A stretch of 64,000 nt of DNA. It comes from Apus apus. Taxonomy: Eukaryota > Chordata > Aves > Apodiformes > Apodidae. Shown one piece after another: positions 39,601 to 48,187 of the stretch (the first letter of the stretch is position 1; each line of letters begins with the position of its first letter). The translations under genes and the position numbers were made by a program. The stretch spans positions 129,056,568 to 129,120,567 of the forward strand of contig NC_067283.1 in the NCBI RefSeq assembly GCF_020740795.1. The letters are read 5' to 3'. The notes below the pieces were generated by a model. That model was not told the origin of the DNA and searched no databases. It worked only from the letters and a program-made list of their open reading frames with translations.

Positions 39601-42600
39601 TTCAGTAGTGAATCTGCACAGAGCTTGTCAAGACTGTCACCAAAGTCCTGCCCCAACCCCTAATCATGGGTCCTAAGCTACATGGCTTGCAAGATCCTAT
39701 AGTTTTTCTCAAATAATTTATCATCAAAGAAGTCTAAACAAAATATTTTTCATGTTTCAAATACCTTTTTTCTTACATAGCTATTTTTTACTATCTTGAA
39801 AGAAGGGACAGATAAAAGCCTGATAGACTGATAAAAAATTACAAAAAGGATGGTAATTAGATTAGATACTAGAGGAAATCCTTTACTATGAAGGTGGTGA
39901 GACACTGGCACAGGTTGCCCACAGAAGTTTGATGCTCCATCCCTGGAAGTGTTCAAGACCAGGTTGGATGGGGCCTGAGCAACCTGGTCTAATGGGAGGT
40001 GTCTCTGCCCATGACAGGGAGGTTGGAACTAGATCTGTAAGGTCCCTTTCAGTCCAAACCATTTTGAAATAACTTTTCTCTGATTTAACAAATACTTGGC
40101 TTATATTATAAAATTTGTTTGGTAAGAACTTTTCAACTAGATATACTTTTAAATCACAAGCTTGAACATCAGACTCTACAGTCAGCTTACTTATTCTTAC
40201 ATCACCTCATTAGACCTGATCTGAAACTTTCTGAGTATTTTCCTATTCCTGCACAAAACCTTTCTCCTCACCCGTATACCAAGAAATACAGAAAATACAG
40301 GCAGAAGAGACTGAAGGTACTGACAAAAGAGCAGTAATGCAGTGGCTTTAGAAGGGGGCCAATCCCAGCTGGATTCTGCTGTTAATTATCTTTCCCAAGG
40401 CAAGGCTGGCAGAGCAAAACCTTTAGCTTAAAACTGTTCTTACCAAATAAGAAAAAACTACAAACTTTGCAGCCGAACAACTGAGGCACTGGCACACATT
40501 CCTGATCATGTGATAGCTGCAGTAAAAGATGGAGCAGGTTTCCAGAACCCTAATAATTTATCCTTGTCTAAGTCAAAAAGAGTCTTTCCATCTCTTTCAC
40601 TCCTTCATCTCTTCCCTCTCACTCCTTCTCCCCTTCCACTTTCCTCAGTGTTAAAAAAAGTTTTCCTGAGTATTACCAAGCAATAACTCACACAGGGGAA
40701 GAAGTGAAAAGTGAAATGTGCTCTTTTTAGGACACAGAAATCCCTTTCCTCCCTAAAGTATAATTCGTCTCCTGTCAAGAACATCATCTTTGAGCCTGCC
40801 ACAGCGCTGGCTGTAGTGCAGAGAGCCAGAGGGACTGAATGAGCACAACAGTGAAATTCAGATATGGGCTATCAAAGACTTTGGGATTTATTTCAAATAT
40901 AAGAAATACACTCGGTAATTTTGAGCCCAGAAGGGGAAAAATCACCAAAACTGCCAATTTAAATTTGTCATTCCATTTTTTTTTGCTGTTCATTACAGTC
41001 CTGCTGTCCAGCTGGCACCTGAAGCATTAGCTGAAGCTCACACAAATGAAGCTACTGTTGAAGAATTGGAAATTCAGTTCAGAAGAGGACTATTGCATAG
41101 ATTGCATCTGGCTTAACAGCTGTGCTGCCCAGTGAATGGCATCTACTGCTACTGCTAGCTGATCAGAAAATATTAGCATTTTACCATTAATTTTGTATTT
41201 TGTCAGGCTTATAAAGCTAAATGTTTGCCTTTAAGGAAACCCTAAGATTTTAAAACTATACTTAGCTCATTTCCATCTCTTTTCTTTATTGCAGCATATT
41301 GTTACCAGTGGAATAGCTGAATTGTAAAAGCACGGGTGATTTTTTTTAACGTTAACCCAATTTTCACACTGTTCTCACCATTGAACTTTGTGTCATGCAT
41401 TTCACACATTCAGTTTATTTAATGTTTTACATGTGATAGAGGTCAATGGATAAACAGAGTTAAAGATATAAAAGCAATATCTGTTTGCTTACAACTCAGT
41501 TCTATAAATCTGATTACACTATAAAATACTATTCATTTAACTAATGATGTGCATAACTAAGATGAACATTATCTCTGCAGCTTTCATGAAAAATACTCTA
41601 TTGATACTGCCACATGTGTCATCAGAAACAGAATAGGAAAAGTAAATGGATATTCAAAAAGGTTTTGAATGTTTGAAATTGAGGAAAATTTATATAAAAG
41701 GATGTATATCACTTCCCTTAGCTGCTTCTTCACCCTCTGTGCACAACTATCTTCCTAAGGAAGTGACTACTGACCATCCTATCTATCCTGTAAAATTACT
41801 GTATTTTAACACAATTCAGAATGAATTTGTCCGTGTACACACCAGCTGCATCACCTGAGAGATGGGACAGATATTTAAATACAAATTAATCAATTATCTT
41901 TTTTGATTGGGTCCTTACTATGCACATAGTTTGGCATGGATAATTTAATCCTTTTCTAAAAATGTACTGACAAAGACCAAATGCAACTTTTTAAGGCATG
42001 AAAAAAATCTGTTTATACATGAGATTTTAAATTAACCATTTTGATTCCTCCAGCACTCCTTTGGAAATGCCAGTCTGATTCTGAAAAGTGCACAAGAAAC
42101 ACGAAACCTCCCAGAGAGGAATTACACCTCTTTTACCAACAAATACAGGACTCGCGTAAAACATGAGAGATCCTATGGTCTTTTAGGAGAGACAAGTTCT
42201 ACCAAGATGAGTGGAGGAACATAAGAAGGGCGACTGCAGAACAAAATCTGAAGAAGAGGAGTGAGATACCTGCCATATAATTGAGGGACCACCAACCACC
42301 ATATGCATACAGTCCTTGGAAGAAGGCTTCGGCAATCTGTGACACATTGGGGATCTCTGAGCTGAACGCGTCCTCAAACCTGGCCAGACTGTCCTTTCTC
42401 CCACCAACAAGAAGAACTATGCCACCAACAGCGATTACAGACAAGGCCATCATCTTCAGCAGAGTGAAAACTGTCTGCAACCAGGCAGCCATTTTGACAC
42501 TGCGGCCATTCAAAATCCCCAAGGACCAGAGAACTGCCAAGGCCAAGCATTTCTTCAGCACTTCTGGTGCAGGGCAAATGCCATAGAAGGGCTGGGTGGC

Positions 42601-42993
42601 GTATTCAGCAAACAGCAGGGCTCGAGCTGCATTTGATGCTGGCTTGGTAAACGTAGATGTCCAGATAAAGACGAAAGCAGGTAGGGATCCAAGGCCTCTT
42701 TTAATATGGCTGTATTCTCCTCCGGAAAAGGGCAGAGCAGTTCCCAGCTCTGCATAGCAGAGTGAACCCATGAGAGAAACCAGTCCAGATGCAGTCCATA
42801 TGGTTAGTGCGATGCCAACGTTGAGTAAGGAATGCTTTAACACTCCCGTGGGAGACATAAAGATCCCTGCTCCAACAATTGATCCTATAATAAAACTTAC
42901 CCCATTGAAATAACCTATGTTTCTTTTCAGTTGAATCTTGTCATTTTCTTTTCTTTTCAAATCTCTGGGATCATTACTCTTTCCTTTTCCCAT
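36407..42993 (-). CDS. SLC7A13: SLC7A13-type amino-acid transporter light chain (complete, 4 coding exons)
   Basis: Polytopic transporter of the APC superfamily, LAT/heteromeric light-chain group. Seen: four exons (42993-42270, 39545-39414, 37785-37421, 36652-36407) join through GT-AG introns with matching phases (1, 1, 0) into 488 codons plus stop, with no internal stop. The family signature GSIVGAGIF lies at residues 37-45. A cysteine sits at 140, between predicted TM3 and TM4, where light chains bond to a heavy chain. NYMAEE follows the TM6 region. Identity rests on stretches shared with remembered human SLC7A13: KKCLALA, NISYLTVLTP and ITCHLQLL near the C terminus. Known: mammalian SLC7A13 (AGT1) carries aspartate, glutamate and cystine and pairs with rBAT in kidney. 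The start has a good context (A at -3, G at +4) and gives about 18 more N-terminal residues than human. SLC7A9 is the main alternative, but the four-exon structure and shared motifs favour SLC7A13. Confidence 0.85.
36653..37420 (-). other. SLC7A13 intron 3
   Basis: 768-base intron, GT-AG. A polypyrimidine run precedes the acceptor. I see no other gene or clear mobile element in it. Confidence 0.8.
37421..37785 (-). CDS. SLC7A13: SLC7A13 coding exon 3
   Basis: 365 nt, residues 286-407. The acceptor is TTTCTTGCAG|TTGCTG and the donor CAAG|GTAAAT. It encodes the AVTWADR loop, then several membrane segments including the TPAPAMIF and IIPSDLL stretches typical of b0,+AT-like light chains, and ends at HRPYK in phase 0. 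Confidence 0.87.
37786..39413 (-). other. SLC7A13 intron 2
   Basis: 1628-base intron, GT-AG. It holds a short CA microsatellite (38981-38997) and a G-run near 37978. I see no recognisable CR1 and no exon-like frame. Confidence 0.8.
38981..38997. repeat. CA microsatellite
   Basis: Short uninterrupted AC dinucleotide run in SLC7A13 intron 2. Confidence 0.9.
39414..39545 (-). CDS. SLC7A13: SLC7A13 coding exon 2
   Basis: 132 nt, residues 242-286. The acceptor is TTTTTCAG|AAGAGATG and the donor TCTTCAG|GTATGC. The exon completes the split Glu codon 242 and encodes the membrane segment with NISYLTVLTP, a stretch shared with mammalian SLC7A13. Confidence 0.87.
39546..42269 (-). other. SLC7A13 intron 1
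   Basis: 2724-base intron, GT-AG, the largest of the gene. It contains one plus-strand CR1 fragment (about 39840-40070). The rest is unremarkable AT-rich sequence. Confidence 0.8.
39840..40070 (+). mobile_element. CR1 fragment in SLC7A13 intron 1
   Basis: About 230 bases of CR1 3' end, antisense to SLC7A13: GGTGGTGAGACACTGGCACA, CCCTGGAAGTGTTCAAGACC and AGGTCCCTTTCAGTCCAAAC. The closing ATTCTATG repeats are eroded, so it is an older copy. Confidence 0.88.
42270..42993 (-). CDS. SLC7A13: SLC7A13 coding exon 1
   Basis: Residues 1-241 plus the first base of codon 242. It carries the charged N terminus, the GAGIF substrate motif, the loop cysteine (140) and the TM6 region ending NYMA. The donor reads GCAG|GTATCT on the minus strand. 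Past the donor the frame runs on about 22 codons into the intron before a stop. Confidence 0.88.
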
Positions 42994-43769
42994 TTTTTTC
43001 CTGTTTTGTTGTTGTTTTTTTTTTACAGCAGACTATATGACTTCAGGGGTTGGAATACATGGATTTCCCTCTTGTTTTGTTGTTGGCAGCCCTACTCACT
43101 AGTTATGTGAAGATTGGCTTAATCATTTAGAAAGGAGAGCATACTTCAGGTTTTGATGCTTTGTGTGTGAAGATGATTAACCAAATACTTCAAGAAATGC
43201 TGGCAAATCATGTACATGTTGGTTTAATATGTACTTCAGAAATTACTAAGGTCTGGGAATACTTTTAAAGAAAACGGTGTAACAACACACAGTAAATGCT
43301 CATTTCTCAGCCGATTTTCATCAGCAGACTGAATTTCCCACTAGATAGGCGTGTGCTTTTTAAGGTGCAATCATGGATTTTTATACTTTTCTAACAATCT
43401 GTGGTATACTGTACATTCAAAAATGTGGAAAAGGCACTTCAATCAGATGTGGATATACCATTGCCATAGATGTGTGCCCCAAAAAAGATGCATTTATTCT
43501 TTTAAAGAGATGGAGGGGAAAAATGGGCAGAAGACGGGAAACTAACTGAAAAAGGAGATTAGCATATACCTTACAGGCTGGTAAGTGCCCAAAGTAGAAG
43601 CTGAAAAGTTCTTCCCTTTTGCAAGCCAAGTTGCAGAACTAGGTCAAAGTTCAATTACGCAGTGAACAAAATGCATGGCTCTTACAGGGCCCATCTTGAA
43701 AAAGACAGCTAGATTTTCACTCAAGAGCAAAATGAATTAGTCTTAAAAATTAGGTTTACATAATACTCA
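42994..43769. other. SLC7A13 upstream region
   Basis: AT-rich DNA before the SLC7A13 start, with a GTTTTGTTGTTG run. I see no CpG island or clear TATA box, and no gene. Confidence 0.55.
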
Positions 43770-45167
43770 ACAAGGCTAAGTGCAAGGTTCTGTACCTGGG
43801 TCAGGGCAATCCCAAGTACAGATACAGGCTGGGTGGAGAATGGATCAAAAAAAGTCCAGAGGAGAAGGACTTGGGGGTGATGGGGAATGAGAAGCCCAAC
43901 ATAAGCTGGTAATGTGCACTCGCAGTCCAAAAAGCCAGCTGTTGCCTGGGCTGCATCAAAAGAAGCACGGCCAGTAGGTAAAAGGAAGGTGGTTCTCCCC
44001 CTCTGCTCTGCTCTCATGAGACCCCACCTGGAGTACTGTGTCCAGCTCTGGAGCCCTCAATGTAAGAAGGACATGTAGCTCCTGGAGGAAGTCCAGAGGA
44101 GGGCCACAAGCGTGATCTGAGGGCTGCAGCACCTCTTCTACAAGAACAGGCTGAGAGAGTTGGGCTTATTCAGCCTAGAGAAGAGAAGGCTCTGGGGAGA
44201 CCTTTTACAGTGGCCTTTCAGTACCTGAAAGGGGCCTACAGTAAAGCTGGGGAGGAACTTTTTACAAAGGCTTGTAGTGAGAGGACAAGAGGTAATGGAT
44301 TAAAACTGGAGGAAAGGAGATTTAGGTTAGACATTAGGAAGAAATTACTTAGTATGAGGGTGGTAAGACACTAAAATAGGTTGCCTAGAGAAACTGTGGA
44401 AGCCTCATCCCTGGAATCACAGAACGTTAGGAAGGGACCTCCAAAGATCATCGAGTCCAACCCCCCTGTCAGAGTAGGACCAAAAACTAGGGCAGATCAT
44501 TGAGAAAGGCACCCAGATAGGTTTTGAAAGTCTCTGGAGAAAGCGACTCCACAACCTCTCTGGGGAGCCTGTTCCAGTGCTCTGTAAAGAAGTTCTTCCT
44601 CATGTTGAGGTGGAACTTCCTGTGCTCAAGTTTGAATCCATTGCCCTTCATCCTATCACAGAGCACAAGTGAAAGGAGGTTGTCCCTGCCTTCTTGATGC
44701 CCAGCCCTCATGTATTTATAGACATTAATTAGATCCCACCTCAGTCTTCTCTTTAGAATGAAAAGCCCCAGGTCTCTTAGCCTTTCCTCGTAAGACAAGT
44801 GTTCCAGTCCCTTAATCATCCTCGCAGCCCTCCGTTGGACTCTCAAGTAGATCCCTGTCCCTCTGGAACTGCAGAGCCCAGAACTGGACACAATACTCCA
44901 AGTGAGGTCTTACAAGGGCTGAGGAGGAGGAGAACCTCCCTCGATCAGCTAGACACCTCCTAATGCACCCCAGGATACCACTGGCCTTCTTGGCCACAAG
45001 GACACATTGTTGTCCCATGGTTAACTTGTTGTCTACCAGGAGGCCAGGCTGGATGGGGCCCTGAGCAACCTGATCAAGTGGGAGGTTTCCCTGCACGTGC
45101 AGAGCAGTTGGAACTAGATGATCTTTACGGTCCTTTCCAACTCAAACCATTCTATGATTCTATCATA
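43770..45167 (+). mobile_element. older CR1, split by a nested CR1
   Basis: Left part 43770-44416 runs from AAGTGCAAGGTTCTGTACCT to CATCCCTGGAA. Right part 45041-45167 resumes at AGGCTGGATGGGG and ends in ATTCTATGATTCTATC. The break is filled by a minus-strand CR1, and about nine bases present in sister copies are missing at the junction. Confidence 0.9.
44417..45040 (-). mobile_element. younger CR1 inserted antisense into a CR1
   Basis: Minus-strand copy, same subfamily as 4958-5476 (shared CCTACTCTGACAGGGGGGTT and CCCTGTGATAGGATGA-like words). Its 3' end faces left. Two overlapping minus-strand frames of 94 and 134 codons here are only retroposon sequence. Being the insert, it is the younger of the two. 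Confidence 0.9.
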
Positions 45168-47639
45168 TGCCATCATGTAAAAGACCTGTAGCTAAACTAG
45201 GCACATGCACAGACTGCTATTTTTCAATTTTTGTCAACACTGCTTAATATGTGTCCATCACCATACAAAGTATGCTCTAGAAGAGCATGTAAACATAAGA
45301 CAATTCTTCCACCTTTTGCAAATCACTGCAGCACTCACCTATATATACCTTCACCTCCAAAGGTGAACTTATACACAAAACACACCTCTACTTAGAAAAT
45401 GTTGCATGCATTTAGAATTGTATTTATTCACTTTAGAAATTGCAATATATATTTAAATTCAAGTATGCATTTACAATTTATTATGAATAATTCATAGGAA
45501 TCCCAAGTATTTATTGACCAGCATTCATGAATCAGAAGTTAAATGTGACAAATGTTTTAAATGGCCAAATATGTAATTTCCTGATTTATTTTTGTGCCTT
45601 TTCAGGGTCTCCTTCTCTGTGACTGCATACACTTTTATATCCAGCAATCTTCCAATGCTTTATTTTGGGTATTCTGCCATGTACAGCAGGATTTGGATTA
45701 CTATTTTAAAAACATACATTACAGTAAATGGCAGCTTAAAGTACAGATGAAACTGATTTTGTGTTGCTGCGGATATTAAAGGGTGTTAATTTCGAGCATG
45801 ATAGAGGCATTTCCAAAGTCTCCCCAGCAGCAGATTAATAGGGATTTTTTACTTCTCACAAAACTGCCTGAGTTCAGAAAACCCTACTGAGATTATTACA
45901 CACTTTCTTGTGTGTGCTTTCTGCCTACCTCAGATAAACACTTCTAGACTTCCCGTGAAATGCTTCAGAGATTTATGCAAAGTATGCTTTTCATCTTGGT
46001 GTGCTGTTGCCAGAGTAAGAGGAGGTAAATAAGAGCAGAGATCATTGCAACATTCCTACAAATCCAACAAAAACTGACAGGCTGGAAATATGACCCTTAC
46101 ACGAGCATTACTGGGCAGAAGTCAGTAAGACACTGCTGGTGACACAACAGGGAGTTTTCAGACAGACTGCTTTCCTTTTCAATATGTAAGAGCAGAGTCT
46201 TCTGAAGCACATAATAAATACTCACTTCCCAGGTTTTTCTCTCAGATGTCCAACTCCTCCCTCTGGCCGAGAGGATAAATTGCTGGTCTGAGTGATTATC
46301 TCAAGGTCTCATGTGTCAGTGTCTCCCGCCTTACACCCAACTATGTACTCAAAACCCAGTCACATTCACTTTGATGACATTATTCAGAGACTCAAGCTCT
46401 GAATGTAGGGCAAAGATAAATAATTAAAATAACCTAGACACGATTGTAAGACAAGTTTAAGATTCCCCTGATAGATGGTGCAGACTAAAAGGTTATATCA
46501 TCATCAAAATAAAATGCCAAAGTACCGCAATTTTTATAGTCATCAGTGGAGACATTTCTTTTGAATGCCACCTGAGATCTCTTTGACAGCAAAATGACGT
46601 TAAGAGAATGCTATGTAAAAGCTATGGTTGAAAGCTGAAAATTCAGCTGATCATTTCTAGTTCTCCTAGCATTTAGCATTTTCTCTTTTAATTTGCTGTC
46701 AAAATTCCTTTAGCCTATAAACTAAAGTTTTGAACTATCAACTATCTAATGCTTATAATCAGTAATACTTTCAGTCACTGTAGTTTCTCTAGATTGAAGA
46801 GAGAAATCAACATAGAAAAGTAATAGGAAAATACGTAAGTAATGGAAAAATAAAAACAGATTATTTATTATCTCCTAATGGTGTTTAATTGAATTTCAAT
46901 GTTACTTGGATATGGAATCACAATTTCAAACTTGTCAAGAATTTTGTGTACTCAATAGGTCTTTCTACGATCCAGTCACTGATAAAATGGACCAGAAATA
47001 AGCCCTTTGTCTAAACAGTATCAGTGTTTCAAGTGTGGTTTTGACTTCTCTCTGAATCATCCCAAATCCTATAAAGAAGAGAAGAACTAGCAAAAACTAT
47101 AACCTAATTTCTCTAACAAAGTTCAATAAAGTCTTCTGTGTGGTGTACAAAGAAGCTCTCTGCTGCTGATATTCAGCAGATAAAGAAGCAGAGGAACAAA
47201 GGAAAAACCTAAAGAGACCTTCTAAGAAAAAAAGGTTACAGGTATTTTCCTTAGCAGACATCAAAGGACACACTGTATTTAGTATGACTGAAAAATTTAT
47301 TATCTCCCCTTTCTTTTCCTCGCTCAATTTTTGTGGCGAGTATGACATTTTAAAGTAGCACTTAGTTCTCTTTGTCTTGCCTTCTGAAAAGAGCTCAACA
47401 GATATTCAAGGATTTCTGTCAAGTACCGTTACCAGAAGCCAGTTTACCATCTCCCACACCAGACTCCATGATATATTCCCACACTTACAGATAGAAAACG
47501 GGTCTGCACAGGTATGTGACCTGACCATCTACTGCATTGCCAATATGCTTTTTTCCCGGTACTCCACCAAACTTGTTATAGAACCGCATTTTACTACAAG
47601 TCTTAAGCTTCTATTTTATTTTAATTTTTTCCCCACCGC
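45168..47639. other. spacer before the LRRCC1 promoter
   Basis: AT-rich DNA with no recognised gene or repeat, between the nested CR1 and the CpG island. Confidence 0.6.
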
Positions 47640-47909
47640 GCACAAACAGAGGGGTGGCTGCCCCAGATTTCAGCACGCCGGCCGGGAGCAGCCAGGCCCA
47701 CCACCAAGCAGGGCTGGAAAGCGCCTCTCCCTCGGTGGCTGTGTGGCCGCGCCGAGGGCAGGCATGCCAGACCCAGCGGCGGGCCTCGGGCCACGACGGA
47801 CCGAACTCTTAACGCTGCATCAACCCTAAAAAACAAACAACAAAACCCGCAGCCCCCGAGCCCGGCCCCCAGGCCAGGCGAGGCGATCCGAGCGCAGCGC
47901 AGCCCCCAC

Positions 47910-47924
47910 CGCCCCGCCCCGCCC
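47910..47924. promoter_or_regulatory. GC boxes (Sp1-type), distal pair
   Basis: Two overlapping CCGCCCC-type boxes. A second cluster lies at about 47974-47986 and a third, GGGCGGGGC, at 48099-48107, just before the ATG. Confidence 0.6.
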
Positions 47925-47958
47925 GGCGCCGGGCGGCAGCGGCCTCGCGGGGCGCTCT

Positions 47959-47968
47959 GCGCATGCGC
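47959..47968. promoter_or_regulatory. NRF1 binding site
   Basis: Perfect palindrome GCGCATGCGC, the consensus for NRF1, 160 bases upstream of the LRRCC1 ATG. NRF1 sites are typical of CpG-island promoters. Confidence 0.75.
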
Positions 47969-48083
47969 CAGAGGCCCCGCCCCGCCGGGAGGCGGGAGGG
48001 AAAGCCGGGAGGAGGCGCTTTGCGACAGGGCTTTGCGTCTGCGCCGTAAAGTGCGGGGCGCCGCCGTTGCGGGGAGAGGCAAG

Positions 48084-48089
48084 TTTGAA
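48084..48089 (+). promoter_or_regulatory. CHR-like element TTTGAA
   Basis: TTTGAA, 40 bases before the LRRCC1 ATG. This matches the cell-cycle genes homology region used by DREAM/MuvB to time G2/M genes. A clear CDE is not seen four bases upstream, so the call is by motif and position only. Confidence 0.35.
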
Positions 48090-48128
48090 GAGCGGCCCGG
48101 GCGGGGCTGGTGCCGGCGGCCCGGGGCG

Positions 48129-48187
48129 ATGGCGGGGGAGCGGGCTGTCCCCGGGGAGCTCAGCCTCATGGATAAGGGACTGAGGAG
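48129..48187 (+). CDS. LRRCC1: LRRCC1 exon 1 (coding part)
   Basis: Residues 1-19 and two bases of codon 20. It starts at an ATG in GGGGCGATGG context inside the CpG island. The donor is AGGAG|GTGAGG. A second in-frame ATG at 48168 begins the conserved MDKGL and could also be used. Confidence 0.85.

Noticed and set aside
42199-42269. Continuation of SLC7A13 exon 1 as a 264-residue protein
   Set aside because: The last 22 codons have no family match and follow a good GT donor; exon 2 continues the family sequence in phase.
44487-45096. Minus-strand frames of 134 and 94 codons
   Set aside because: They are the inner CR1 retroposon, not a host gene.
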